Origin: Streptomyces albipurpureus
GTDB taxonomy: Bacteria; Actinomycetota; Actinomycetes; Streptomycetales; Streptomycetaceae
Reading direction: 5' to 3'
Length of the DNA: 64,000 bases
NCBI RefSeq assembly: GCF_023701525.1
Contig: NZ_JAMQAW010000042.1
Span: forward strand, 62,001-126,000
Shown here: positions 1 through 8,573 of the stretch, piece by piece
Layout of the letters: the number at the start of each line of letters is the position of its first letter
How positions within the stretch are numbered: the stretch's first letter is position 1
Notes under the pieces: model-generated
What the model was told of the DNA's origin: nothing
The model's database searches: none
Seen by the model: the letters and a program-made list of their open reading frames with translations, nothing else
Made by a program: the position numbers and the translations under genes

Positions 1-3
1 GAA

Positions 4-198
4 ATGAGTGCACATTCCGTTAAGAAGAAATGCAAATTCGAGCAATGTCAACAGTTCTTCGTGACGGGTAGTCGATGGGATAACCAGAGAGCCCAGAATC
101 TGGGGTGGTTCTTGCAGCGGAACGGTGACGTGTGGTGCTCCGGCCATACCCCCGACTGGGTTGCCGATTGGCGATCTAAATGCAAGGAGAAACGATAA
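4..198 (+). CDS. Small Cys/His protein, putative zinc finger
   Basis: This 64-residue basic protein has a C-x4-C pair near its N-terminus (C10, C15). A second Cys/His site sits near the C-terminus, in a WCSGH context, followed by a W-rich tail. The spacing suggests one small zinc-binding fold of a kind common in actinobacterial phage and plasmid proteins. Its function is unknown to me. Its stop overlaps the next start as TAATG, so the two are probably translationally coupled. The upstream control region lies outside the window. Confidence 0.6.
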   Translation: MSAHSVKKKCKFEQCQQFFVTGSRWDNQRAQNLGWFLQRNGDVWCSGHTPDWVADWRSKCKEKR

Positions 199-527
199 TG
201 CATGAAGAAATCGCGTCAACCGACGCCTCCGCCCACGACGACGATACCCAGGCCCAGCGGGAGAAGAACACGACCTGCGAGGGCATCCTGGTCCGTCGGG
301 GCCTGATCTGGCAGAACCTCGACACCCGGCAGAGCAACCGCCACGTCGTCATCGAGTCAGTTGCTGACGGGGAGGTCCTGGTCCGAGATCACTACGGCAC
401 GAAGCGCTCCACCCTCAGCGTCTCCCGAATGCACACCCACTCCTCAGGCCTCCGGCTCGTCTCGCCCGGCGAGCTGAAGTACGGTGCGCCGAAGGCCCCT
501 TCGGGTGAGACGTGTGAGAGCCGATGA
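198..527 (+). CDS. Small hypothetical protein
   Basis: I place the start at the ATG at 198, not the in-frame ATG at 180, because an AAGGAG site at 184-189 precedes it and it overlaps the upstream stop. The product is 109 residues with an acidic, low-complexity first 25 residues. The rest looks like a small beta-rich domain, with alternating hydrophobic strands such as HVVIESV and GEVLVRD. No catalytic motif is visible. It resembles short beta-barrel proteins of Streptomyces mobile elements, but I cannot name a family. It overlaps the next gene by four bases (ATGA). Confidence 0.6.
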   Translation: MHEEIASTDASAHDDDTQAQREKNTTCEGILVRRGLIWQNLDTRQSNRHVVIESVADGEVLVRDHYGTKRSTLSVSRMHTHSSGLRLVSPGELKYGAPKAPSGETCESR

Positions 528-853
528 CGTCCCCGCGTGAGCGGGACATCGAGGGCTACCTCCTTGCCCAGTGCCGGGCACACGGCTTTCTGTGTCTGAA
601 GTTCGTCTCTCCGGCCCGCGGGGGAGTGCCCGACCGGATCGTCATCGCCCCCCGCGGCACCGTGTTCGTCGAGGTCAAACGCCCCGGCGGCCAGTTGAGG
701 AAGCTGCAACACCTCACGCACGCCAAGTTGCGCCGGCACGGGGCCGAGGTCCACGTCGTCGACAACAAGCCGAGCGTCGACGCGTTCATCGCCCACCTCC
801 TCGAGTCCCCATCCGACCAACAGAGAGCAGCACCATGCCCCACAGATACATAG
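524..853 (+). CDS. VRR-NUC domain nuclease
   Basis: This 109-residue protein matches the stand-alone VRR-NUC nuclease family, a compact PD-(D/E)xK fold found in phages and plasmids. The visible signature is GVPDRI (Asp ligand), then the strand VFVEVKRPGG (the E-x-K pair), then a downstream Gln in KLQH. Family members cut branched or unusual DNA as metal-dependent nucleases. An isolated copy like this usually sits in a replication or recombination context, which fits the SNF2 helicase just downstream. The start overlaps the preceding stop (ATGA), indicating one operon with the two genes before it. The fold call is secure; the substrate is unknown. Confidence 0.85.
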   Translation: MTSPRERDIEGYLLAQCRAHGFLCLKFVSPARGGVPDRIVIAPRGTVFVEVKRPGGQLRKLQHLTHAKLRRHGAEVHVVDNKPSVDAFIAHLLESPSDQQRAAPCPTDT

Positions 854-860
854 GTTTGTC

Positions 861-1238
861 GTGAGCGAGCCTCGCTACGCGTGCCGCCGGTGCGGCACGT
901 GGAACTGCTCCGCCTGCGATGGACAGCGGGCGAACACGGACGTCCGATACGTCAACTACCCCTGCAAGCGCTGCCGGGGCCTGACCGGAACCCTCACCCC
1001 GACCATGCACACGGCCAAGATGTGGGGCACGCACAACGACGGCCCGCTGCCGATGGCGTTCCCCTACGGCGAGCGCCCTCCGGCCGGAGAGTGGGCCCTG
1101 GGTTTCGGCAGCCGGGATGTTCCGCAGCCGCACTACCGGGGGGTACCCATCCCCGCGGACATTCAGTTGAACCTGGAGTCGTTTGGGCGAGGGGTGGACG
1201 CGGCGCTGGAGCGTTACGGCATCGAGCGCGCGTTGTGA
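861..1238 (+). CDS. Cys-rich hypothetical protein with N-terminal zinc ribbon
   Basis: A 125-residue protein starting at GTG. The first 40 residues carry CRRC, CSAC and CKRC pairs with the spacing of a treble-clef or zinc-ribbon module. The remainder contains no motif I recognise. It starts seven bases after the nuclease stop and is probably in the same operon. A role in DNA or RNA binding is only an inference from the zinc module. Confidence 0.6.
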   Translation: MSEPRYACRRCGTWNCSACDGQRANTDVRYVNYPCKRCRGLTGTLTPTMHTAKMWGTHNDGPLPMAFPYGERPPAGEWALGFGSRDVPQPHYRGVPIPADIQLNLESFGRGVDAALERYGIERAL

Positions 1239-1570
1239 GGTACAGCGGAAAGATCCGGGAGTCCGAAGCTGGCGGCGCTCCAGGCTGGTCGCCGTCTGCG
1301 AATGCGACTGGACGCACAGAGCCGCCCCGTCTGCTGGATGAACTGCTGGCCGACGGAGGGCCCCAGGGTACTGAGCAAGCTCCGGGGCCGTCTGGGCGAG
1401 CCAGGGCCGACATTCCGCATGCGCCAGTTTGCGCGGTTTCGGGATCGATGAGACGCACGCCATCGTCGCTCTGGTCATCGGTCGGCATTACGCCCTGGCC
1501 GAACCCGTCTCGTTCAGTTCCGCCCGGCCAGCACCGGCCACCTGTACACCGCCACCGAGGAGATCTGACC
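1239..1570 (+). other. Gap with coding-like fragments in shifted frames
   Basis: No intact gene is visible here. Three stretches read like protein in different frames: about 1273-1449, then about 1446-1515, then about 1515-1569 (ending STGHLYTATEEI and a TGA just before the next gene). This is the pattern expected of a small gene broken by two frameshifts. I cannot assign it. A clear GAGGAG ribosome site at its end belongs to the gene at 1571. Confidence 0.3.
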
Positions 1571-2467
1571 GTGATCCGTGAAGAGCGCATCCCGCTCGCC
1601 ACCCTGACTGAGGACCAGCTCGAATCCCTATACGCCCACATCGACTCCCTCACCAACACCCCGGTGCTGCGCACGTGTCTGGTGCCCGGGTGTCTGCGCC
1701 AATTCGACGCCATGGCGACGATGGCCGGCTCACCTATGCGCCCCGAGTGGTCGGCGGCAGGCTGGTCCATGCTCGGCGCGGGCAGCATCTTCCCCACGGG
1801 AGGCCACATCTGCCCCGACCACAAGGACCTCGTCACCAGCCACTGGCCGCGGCGCCTCGAACTGCCCTCCGGCCGCTGGTCCGTGGCCTGCCCGTGTGGC
1901 TGGTCTCCGGTCCCGCAGCGCTGGCACCGTCTCGTCGCCGCACAGTGGGAGCAGCACCTTCTCACCGAAACCGGTGCGCTGCCGGCCGCCCCGCCCGTCA
2001 CCGACCCCGAACATCGACTCCCTCTGGCCGAACACACCGAGGAGTCCCTCGCAGAGCTGTACGACCGGCTCTGGGACGCCGAAGCCGACGTGCCCGAGCT
2101 CCGCGGCCTGGCCCGGGCCTGCTCCGTGGGTTACAGCCTCACGGTGCCCGCTCTCCTCGGAGCGAAGACTGCCCTTGAGAACCTCCGCACCCGTATCACC
2201 GTTGACTCCCGTGACTGGGCCGCCGACAAGCTGGACGCCTTCCTCTGGGCCGTCCTTGTTGGCCGGAACTGCGAGAACTCCGACTCCGATCACGTCCACA
2301 ACGACATCGACTGTGCTGGTGACCAGCCCCTGGGGACCATCGCCGACCAGCACAGCATCCCCACCGACCAGACCATGCAGGCCAGCCAGCACCGCTGGTG
2401 GATCGCCAACGCCATCAAGGCCGTGCAGCAGATCGAGGACAACGGCATCGTCACGGAGATTCAGTAG
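1571..2467 (+). CDS. Hypothetical protein, 298 aa
   Basis: The start is the GTG at 1571, preceded by GAGGAG at about 1557-1562. Longer readings upstream in this frame are out-of-frame shadow. The protein has two repeated acidic, Leu-rich motifs of similar look (LTEDQLESLY near residue 12 and TEESLAELY in the middle). Cysteine pairs suggest a small metal site around residues 35-115. The C-terminal third is helical. I recognise no enzyme motif. Its position between nuclease-type genes and the SNF2 helicase suggests an accessory role in the same module, as inference only. Confidence 0.55.
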   Translation: MIREERIPLATLTEDQLESLYAHIDSLTNTPVLRTCLVPGCLRQFDAMATMAGSPMRPEWSAAGWSMLGAGSIFPTGGHICPDHKDLVTSHWPRRLELPSGRWSVACPCGWSPVPQRWHRLVAAQWEQHLLTETGALPAAPPVTDPEHRLPLAEHTEESLAELYDRLWDAEADVPELRGLARACSVGYSLTVPALLGAKTALENLRTRITVDSRDWAADKLDAFLWAVLVGRNCENSDSDHVHNDIDCAGDQPLGTIADQHSIPTDQTMQASQHRWWIANAIKAVQQIEDNGIVTEIQ

Positions 2468-2900
2468 CCGCCGCCGCGCACTCGCTGGCCCCTGGCCTGC
2501 ATGTGGCGACGGCGGAGACCTGAGCCGCTTGCCACAGCCACGAATTCCCGGGCGTCGGCCTGTCCCGCGCCTTGCGGCTCCCCGCCACCGCCGACGGACA
2601 CCTCGATCCCGTTGAGCGGATCGTTACCGGGCCCCTTTTTTGCACCCACACCTTCCAACGGTTGCGCCACCTTGCGTGTGGACTGCCCAGGCGGCTTCCA
2701 GGCCCGAGCTCTCCTAGCGCTGCGGTGTCTACCCGGCAGCCGCCGCCACTGAGAGAGACAGCGCGCCGAACGCTTCGGAACCCTCACTCTCTACGACTAA
2801 GCAACCGCATGGTCACACCACATCGATTCCCCAGCCCGCTCGACATCCCAACAGCATGAGATGTCTGACCGCCAATGGAAGAACAGTAAGGACAAGGAAC
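2468..2900. other. Gene-free stretch before the SNF2 gene
   Basis: Several short overlapping reading frames run both ways here, but none has a convincing start, ribosome site or protein-like composition. A run of six T follows a GGGCCCC tract at about 2629-2641, but the hairpin before it is weak. The end of the stretch must contain the promoter and leader for the SNF2 gene. I could not pick out a -10/-35 pair with confidence. Confidence 0.4.
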
Positions 2901-4754
2901 ATGACTACGCTTACCGCTCCATCCGCGATCTCGCTGATGCCACATCAGCAGCGGATGCACGACTTCCTTGTCGACCATCCCTTCGCCGGCGCGTGGCTCG
3001 ACATCGGAGCCGGCAAATGCCTCACGACCCTCAGCGTCCTGCAGACGATTCGACCGATAGGGCACATCCTCGTCATCGCGCCCGTGGCGATCGCCCGCTC
3101 CACCTGGATCGACGAGATCGAGAAGTGGGGCTTCCCTATCCGGACGAAGTCGCTCATCGTCGACGAGAACGACAGAAAGCTCTCCAAGGCCAAACGCCTG
3201 AAGCGCTTCCAGGAGGTCGCCACCGATCCGCCGACGATGTACTTCATCAACCAGGAGCTGCTGACACAGCCGTCCCAGGAGACGAAGCTGCTCACGCCGG
3301 TGCCGGGAGCAGTGCCTGCCCCGACCGTTTCAACGGAGGCGACGGCGATCCTGGGTCTGCTCCAGGCGCGGGGGCCACTGGGCCGAGACGAACTGATCGA
3401 CGAGTACCGCGCTCTGTGCGCCGGAAACGCCCACCACCAGTCTCCCGCCAAGACCGAGATCCGCGCCTGGGTTCAGGAGCTGCTCACGTCGCCCCTGGTG
3501 ACACGGCAAGCTTATGACTGCCGAACCTGTTCCGGCGCAGGCTGTGCTCAATGCCGCTTCGGGCTCGTCGACCAGCTACCAGTCCAAGACATCAACGGCC
3601 AGAACACCATCGTCTGGCCCTTCCAGACGGTCATCATCGATGAGTCGCAGGGCTTCAAGTCACATGACTCGCAGCGCTTCCTGGCCCTGGCGAAGGTACG
3701 GCCGGCCATGACGCGGCTCATCGAGCTGACCGGGACCCCAAGCCCCAACGGCCTCCATGACCTGTGGAGCCAGATCTACCTGCTCGACCAGGGCCAGACG
3801 CTGGGGCAGAACATCACCGAATACCGCGACCGCTGGTTCACTCCGAAGATGGTGCCCGGCACCACGACCCCGGCGAAGTGGATCCCCACGGCCAACGCCG
3901 AAACCGAGATCCATGAGGCCATCTCGCACCTGGTGATGAGCGCGCAGAACACGAGCCTGCAGCTCCCGCCGCTCAGCGTCCAGGACGTCAACGTCACACT
4001 TCCGCCGGACCTGCTCCAGGCATACAAGGACTTCAAGCGCGACCTGGTCCTGGACATCGTGCGGACCTACACCGACGACGGGATGCTGACGCAGAGTGTC
4101 GAATCGATCGTTGCCGCGAACCAAGCGGTGCTGGCGAGCAAGCTGATGCAGTTCGCCTCTGGGACGCTCTACACCGCGGACCCTGACGACCCGGCCACGA
4201 AGGGTCGGTACGAGGTCATCCACGACAAGAAGATCGAGATGACCGAGTACCTGGTGCGGAACAGCGGCGGCGAGCCCATGCTCGTCGCCTATCACTTCAA
4301 GTCCGACAAGGAGCAGCTGCTCACGCGGGTCCGGCAGGCCGGTATTGACGCGCAGGCGTTCGACGGCTCGCGCGACATGGTCCGCCGGTGGAATGCAAAG
4401 CAAATCCCGGTGATGCTGCTCCACCCTGCCGCCGCGGGTCACGGCCTGAACCTGCAGCACGGCGGCTCGACGATGATCTGGTACACGCTGCCGTTCTCGC
4501 TTGAGCACTATCTGCAGACCAACGGCCGGCTCTTCCGCACGGGTCAGACGCAGCCGGTGACCATCCATCGGCTCATCGCCAAGGGCACGCAGGACGAGCG
4601 GATGCCGTCAGTGCTCGCTGGCAAGCAGCAGGTCCAGGACGAACTCATCAAGGCCGTCTCCGGGGACTTCAGCGCCGAGCAGGCGCTCCTCGCCGCCCTG
4701 CAGGAAGAGATCCGCGAGGACCTCAACGACCTCTGGGCTTCCGAGCGGGCCTGA
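2901..4754 (+). CDS. SNF2/SWI2-type DNA helicase with inserted zinc ribbon
   Basis: A superfamily 2 ATPase of about 617 residues, starting at the ATG at 2901 behind AAGGA. Visible motifs are a Walker A variant DIGAGKCLTTL (residues ~34-44), a motif II DESQ (~246-249), TGTP, and a motif VI region NGRLFRTGQ (~540-548). These place it with SNF2-like DNA translocases often linked to phage and plasmid replication or defence. Unusually, about 90 residues are inserted between motif Ia and motif II. They contain a winged-helix-like stretch and a compact zinc ribbon CRTCSGAGCAQC (~206-217). The insertion could give DNA-site or partner specificity. No nuclease domain is fused, but a separate VRR-NUC gene lies 2 kb upstream, a pairing seen in other elements. 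Function beyond ATP-driven DNA translocation is inferred. Confidence 0.88.
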   Translation: MTTLTAPSAISLMPHQQRMHDFLVDHPFAGAWLDIGAGKCLTTLSVLQTIRPIGHILVIAPVAIARSTWIDEIEKWGFPIRTKSLIVDENDRKLSKAKRLKRFQEVATDPPTMYFINQELLTQPSQETKLLTPVPGAVPAPTVSTEATAILGLLQARGPLGRDELIDEYRALCAGNAHHQSPAKTEIRAWVQELLTSPLVTRQAYDCRTCSGAGCAQCRFGLVDQLPVQDINGQNTIVWPFQTVIIDESQGFKSHDSQRFLALAKVRPAMTRLIELTGTPSPNGLHDLWSQIYLLDQGQTLGQNITEYRDRWFTPKMVPGTTTPAKWIPTANAETEIHEAISHLVMSAQNTSLQLPPLSVQDVNVTLPPDLLQAYKDFKRDLVLDIVRTYTDDGMLTQSVESIVAANQAVLASKLMQFASGTLYTADPDDPATKGRYEVIHDKKIEMTEYLVRNSGGEPMLVAYHFKSDKEQLLTRVRQAGIDAQAFDGSRDMVRRWNAKQIPVMLLHPAAAGHGLNLQHGGSTMIWYTLPFSLEHYLQTNGRLFRTGQTQPVTIHRLIAKGTQDERMPSVLAGKQQVQDELIKAVSGDFSAEQALLAALQEEIREDLNDLWASERA

Positions 4755-4861
4755 AAGATGGACCCTTCGCATCCACCGACGACCCGGTTGCGATCCTGCA
4801 GCCGGGCCGTCACTGTGGCGACCGCTCGCCGAACACGCGTGATCAGGGAGGGAACTCCGTC

Positions 4862-5233
4862 ATGAAGATGACCATCGCCCTGATCCCCCGATCCGCGACG
4901 AACTACGGGCGCGTGGGACCTGGATGCAGTTGGAGGGGCAACGTGCGCCCCACCTCCGCAGCCGCCGACCGCCTGGCCGACGGTAACGCCTACGACGTCG
5001 AGGTGGCGGCAATTCTCGAACGCTACTGCGTCGCCCCGGCTGTCGCCGAGTTGCGTCCGGAACGGGACACTCTGCAGGAGTCGGCTGCTTCCCCACGGCC
5101 GCTCGCACTACCCTTCTCGTCGCCCGCGTTCACCGAGATGCCTCTGACCGTCCCTGACCCGCCAAGGCTCCCCCCATACGAAGGGCCCGTCGTCGTTCTC
5201 GCCTTCAGGGTGAAGCTCCGGACGATCCTCTGA
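4862..5233 (+). CDS. Doubtful small ORF
   Basis: A 123-residue reading frame with a good ribosome site (GGGAGGGAA) 7-15 bases before its ATG. The composition is plausible at the start but becomes Pro-rich and featureless. No domain is recognisable and it borders a decayed region. It may be real, truncated or spurious. Confidence 0.35.
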   Translation: MKMTIALIPRSATNYGRVGPGCSWRGNVRPTSAAADRLADGNAYDVEVAAILERYCVAPAVAELRPERDTLQESAASPRPLALPFSSPAFTEMPLTVPDPPRLPPYEGPVVVLAFRVKLRTIL

Positions 5234-5830
5234 TCCCCACCACGAACCACCGAGCCCGCTTCCCGATCAGCCTACGCCGCAGACGAGTTGTCGATGTCAG
5301 AGACCACCACACAGTCCCACCCGCGAAACGCTGCCGTCACCCTGCTCAGGATGACCGCTCAGGCAGAAGCCGCTCATCGCGCCGCAGACGGCGAGGGAGT
5401 CAGAAGCCGGCCGCGGAGGCCGAACCCGCCGGTGAATGACAGCGTGACTGTCCCGTCCTGGCGCACCTTGTCGCTGTCCCACTGCAACTTTGCCGCGTTC
5501 GCCGTTCCGTCCCCCCACGGTGTCGTACCGCTCGACAGGAATGCACCACCGCTCTCCGTGAGAGCGTCGCAGGTTAGGAGCAGTGCGGACATTCGCAACT
5601 CTGCGACTAGTCAAGTGGGACTCGGCTGAGCAAGTCGACCTGAGTAGAGACGTGTTGAGGGAAGCGACCCGCCCTCGCGTCCGCTGCACTTCACCTCTGC
5701 ACAGGTCAAGGGCTGGCCCAGCAGCAGTTCCCAACGGGACTGGATAGTGCTCTTCTCGGCCTCGCGCCCTACGGGCGCCGGCCTCGGGGGTCTGGGTCGG
5801 CATAGCCGACCCGGGAGCGGCATCGAGACC

Positions 5831-5866
5831 GGAACAGGCCGGGTGTTCGTGCACCCGGCCTATTCC
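5831..5866. terminator. Hairpin, probable terminator remnant
   Basis: The arms AGGCCGGGTG (5836-5845) and CACCCGGCCT (5852-5861) pair perfectly around a six-base loop. The pairing extends to GGAA/TTCC with one mismatch. No long T-tract follows, as is usual in Streptomyces. No intact gene ends here, so it may be left from a lost gene. Confidence 0.5.
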
Positions 5867-6103
5867 TGTTGATGCGTCGGCGTCTCGGTACGCGCACCCC
5901 CGGGGTCCGGTGGTGTCCACGAGGAGACGTTTCGCCGCCACCGACCGGACGCGACAACGACGCTGACCGCCGAGGCCCCGAGCAAGACACTGATGAGACC
6001 CGTCAATGCATCAGCCGGGACACGCATCGGCCTCCAATCAGACCGCTGACGGACTCCCACGAGCGCGTCCTGACGACCGCCTTGTCCCGCTTGCCGAAGA
6101 GGC

Positions 6104-6452
6104 TACGACTCGCTGCAACTGCGGCTGCAGACCTACGAGGGCGGGCTGCACCACCACGTTGCGCGGTTGGACCAGGAACCAATCGAGAACACGGAGCCAC
6201 GAGTATGAACAGCATGGTGAGGCGCTGGAGCAGCACACGCGCCAGGCCCAGGTCAACCACTGGAGGATTGCGCTGGAACAGCTTCTGGGGCAGGGAAATT
6301 GCAGGCAGGCCGGCCGGCTCCTGAGCCCCGCGGGTATCGCGCAGCGAAAGCGTGACATCGCGATGCTGCGTGGACTGAGCACCCTTGGAGTGGGCCAGGT
6401 CGTCGATCTGGATACTGTTCAGCCGATTGACGAACACACTAGGGAGGGTTGA
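6104..6452 (+). pseudogene. Frame-disrupted gene remnant
   Basis: Positions 6104-6208 read as a protein-like helical segment (YDSLQLRLQTYEGGLHHHV and on) ending in TGA. From about 6190 another frame continues in the same style (EYEQHGEALEQHTRQAQVNH) to a stop at 6452. Joining the two by one frameshift gives about 115 residues of amphipathic helix. No family is recognised. The composition is protein-like, but the call rests on eye judgement. Confidence 0.3.
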
Positions 6453-6748
6453 CCGCCACCCCGGGAGTCGATGAGGCAGGGCGCGCCGTTGGTTCGCCAT
6501 CTCCCAGCCCAAGAAGAAGTACGCGGTCGCCATCCAGACGATCTGCGGCTGCTCGCAGGGTGACTGGCTCGACATATTCGCCGCAGTCTCGACGACCACG
6601 GGACGCCCGAGCCCTGCGTTGACCAGGCACGCATGTGGGCCTTCGGCGATGTCTGGACCGCTAGCAATGATGGTTCCTAGATTACGAACCACACCACCGC
6701 GACGACGTAGAGCTTTGCGTCTACTGAGACTAACCTGGAGAGCACGGA

Positions 6749-7018
6749 ATGCATTGGGCCTTCATTCAGTGGACCCCGGAAGTAGAAGGCGTCCACGAGG
6801 TCATGGTAACCGCGGATCACGCACACAAGCGGTGCGCGGAAAAATCCGAGGACACAGACGTTGTCGTTGACTTCGATGTGAAACTTCCTGAGGAGCTGCG
6901 GCACACCGTTTGGGGAGAAAGTAAGGATTCCGTTATGGCTGCGGCTCGCCGCATTGCTCTGGATATCGTTCCTTACGGAGGCCGCTACTCGACCCAATAC
7001 ATAGGTGAGGTCGCGTAG
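6749..7018 (+). CDS. Small hypothetical protein, 89 aa
   Basis: The ATG at 6749 has GGAG at 6737-6740. The protein looks real, with a beta-alpha pattern (HEVMVTADHAHKRC, DVVVDFDVKLPEEL) and a final amphipathic helix. It has no transmembrane or metal motif and its function is unknown. It is the first intact gene after the decayed stretch. Confidence 0.55.
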   Translation: MHWAFIQWTPEVEGVHEVMVTADHAHKRCAEKSEDTDVVVDFDVKLPEELRHTVWGESKDSVMAAARRIALDIVPYGGRYSTQYIGEVA

Positions 7019-7117
7019 TCCCCTACCCACTGGACTGCACAGGACTAAAACCCAAGGGAGAAACATGTCCGCCGAGCGTCGACCCTGCCGCGCTCGCTAC
7101 CGGCTACCGGAGGACCC

Positions 7118-7350
7118 ATGCCCGTCCGTTACACCTTCTCCTCACTTCCCACATCCATCCGCCTCGGCCTCACCGCCGAAACCGACGAGGAGGCCGAGTT
7201 GCGGTCGCGCAGCTTGAGGACGAGACACACGACCTGTCCTCCCTCAGCAAACTCGGCGTTCGAATTGATGACATCTCCTTCGGAGACCACAGCGAGACCG
7301 AGATGGCCGAGCGGAACGAGGACGGCAGCGCAGGCTCCGCCGAGGCATAG
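7118..7350 (+). pseudogene. Small gene split by a -1 frameshift
   Basis: The ATG at 7118 has GGAGG just upstream and reads well to about 7198 (MPVRYTFSSLPTSIRLGL...TDEEAE). The coding-like sequence then continues in another frame (VAVAQLEDETHDLSSLSKLG...) to a TAG at 7348. Restoring one G after the GAG at about 7196-7198 gives a continuous acidic protein of about 77 residues. Either a recent one-base deletion in a GG run or a sequencing error explains this. There is no slippery heptamer to suggest programmed frameshifting. Function unknown. Confidence 0.6.
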
Positions 7351-7458
7351 GACCGCCGTTCGGCGGTTGCACGCCGTGCCCCGCCGTGAGCCATGTGCGC
7401 TCCAACGGCCCGGAGTGGGCGGTGACCACCCCACCCCACGAAAGGTATGGAAGTACGC

Positions 7459-8256
7459 ATGACGCAGCGCGTCGTTCAGTTCAGTGGCGGCCTCGGCAGC
7501 TTCGGCGTCGCCCTTCGCGTCGCGGAGAAGCACGGCACGAGCGGCATGACCCTGCTCTTTGCGGATACCCGGGCCGAGTGTCCGGATCTCTGGCGATTCG
7601 CTGACGATACGTCCCGCCTGCTCGGAGTGCCGCTGACGAAGGTCGCCGACGGCCGCGATCCGTGGGAGCTGTTCCGAGACAAGCGGTTCCTCGGCAATGA
7701 CAGGATTGCTCCCTGCACGAAGTACTTGAAGCAGATCCCGTGCCGCAAGTGGATGAGGGCGCACGCTCCCGTCAGTGATTCCCTTGTCTACATCGGCATC
7801 GAAAAGACCAAGCGCGACCGGGCACGTGCTCGTGCCATTGCGCAGAACTGGAAGCCGTGGCAGGTCCGGTTCCCGCTGTGCAACCGGTGGGAACCGGAGC
7901 TGAGCAAGGAGGAGTCCAAGGCCCGGCTCATGGACCTCTCGCGATGGCACGGAATCGAGCCGCCTCGCCTGTACGAGCTTGGCTATGGGCACAACAATTG
8001 CGGCGGGCTGTGCGTTCGGGCCGGCCAGAAGCAGTGGAAGCTCACCTTGAAGGTCCAGCCGGAGCGTTACGGGTTCGCTGAGGCCCAGGAGCAGGGCATG
8101 CGGGACCTGTTGGGTAGGCCGGTGTCGATGCTCAGGCAGCGCCGCAAAGGCGTTGCCTACCCGCTCCCGCTGTCCGAACTCAGGCGCCAGTACGAGGCTG
8201 CCGAGTCCACTTCTGCCTCCGCCTCCCCTCCCGCTGTCGGAATGGAGCCAGCATGA
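7459..8256 (+). CDS. PAPS reductase-like PP-loop protein
   Basis: A protein of about 265 residues of the adenine-nucleotide alpha-hydrolase (PP-loop) superfamily related to phosphoadenosine phosphosulfate reductases. The loop reads SGGLGS near the N-terminus, where the family usually has SGGxDS. Next come LLFADTRAECPDLWRF (the strand-helix after the loop) and two Cys regions, PCTKYLK and CGGLCVRAGQ. Such orphan copies are frequent in actinophages and plasmids, where sulfur chemistry on DNA or tRNA has been suggested for some. No dnd-type neighbours are visible, so assimilatory sulfate reduction or DNA sulfuration cannot be claimed. I prefer the ATG at 7459 to the ATG at 7447 because the AAAGG site sits only one base before the latter. 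Confidence 0.75.
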   Translation: MTQRVVQFSGGLGSFGVALRVAEKHGTSGMTLLFADTRAECPDLWRFADDTSRLLGVPLTKVADGRDPWELFRDKRFLGNDRIAPCTKYLKQIPCRKWMRAHAPVSDSLVYIGIEKTKRDRARARAIAQNWKPWQVRFPLCNRWEPELSKEESKARLMDLSRWHGIEPPRLYELGYGHNNCGGLCVRAGQKQWKLTLKVQPERYGFAEAQEQGMRDLLGRPVSMLRQRRKGVAYPLPLSELRRQYEAAESTSASASPPAVGMEPA

Positions 8257-8333
8257 CCAAATCGAGCAACAGCAACACCGCCGCACCCGAGCCGGTCGAC
8301 CTGACCATGGCGCAGCCGGAGGGTCCTACTTGA
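8253..8333 (+). CDS. Very short ORF overlapping the PP-loop gene
   Basis: A 26-residue Ser/Ala/Pro-rich frame beginning at an ATGA overlap with the preceding stop. The overlap suggests translational coupling, but the product is very short. It may be the start of a truncated gene, since the following 140 bases contain no continuing frame. Confidence 0.25.
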   Translation: MTKSSNSNTAAPEPVDLTMAQPEGPT

Positions 8334-8514
8334 ACCCCCTCTGACCCTGTTCAGCGGCCTCGGCTCCAGTACCGGGCAGGTGGTCAAGGTCGGTCTATCG
8401 GGGGGCTACTACTGGGGGCATTCCACACCTGGGGGGCTTCAGTGCGGTGCGGTACTCGCTCGACGCGCCGCTAAAACATGTGTATGAGTACGACGTGGTC
8501 TGAAAGTATCCATG

Positions 8515-8562
8515 GGGAGCGCGGTGGGGCGCAGGCGGGGGAGCGCGGTGGGGCGCAGGCGG
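8515..8562 (+). repeat. Two tandem 24-bp copies
   Basis: A 24-base unit beginning GGGAGCGCGGTGGGGCGC is repeated exactly (8515-8538 and 8539-8562) and runs straight into the GGGGGAGG ribosome site of the next gene. The unit itself ends in a G-rich purine tract resembling that site, so the duplication multiplies ribosome-site-like sequence. Confidence 0.85.
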
Positions 8563-8573
8563 GGGAGGACGCG

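Larger units (their letters stand above)
5234..6748. other. Gene-poor, apparently decayed region
   Basis: About 1.5 kb with no gene I can defend. Reading frames are short, overlap on both strands and change frame within coding-like stretches. Two items stand out: the hairpin at 5831-5866 and the shifted-frame remnant at 6104-6452, both listed separately. Local codon use is less GC-biased at third positions than in the flanking genes. This suggests old or foreign DNA under weak selection. Confidence 0.45.

Noticed and set aside
5288..5629. 113-aa plus frame and an overlapping 74-aa minus frame
   Set aside because: Low-complexity composition on both strands, no ribosome site and no domain.
6003..6692. 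229-aa minus-strand frame in the decayed region
   Set aside because: Some stretches look protein-like, but no ribosome site or family is seen and the plus strand has competing remnants. I cannot decide in its favour.
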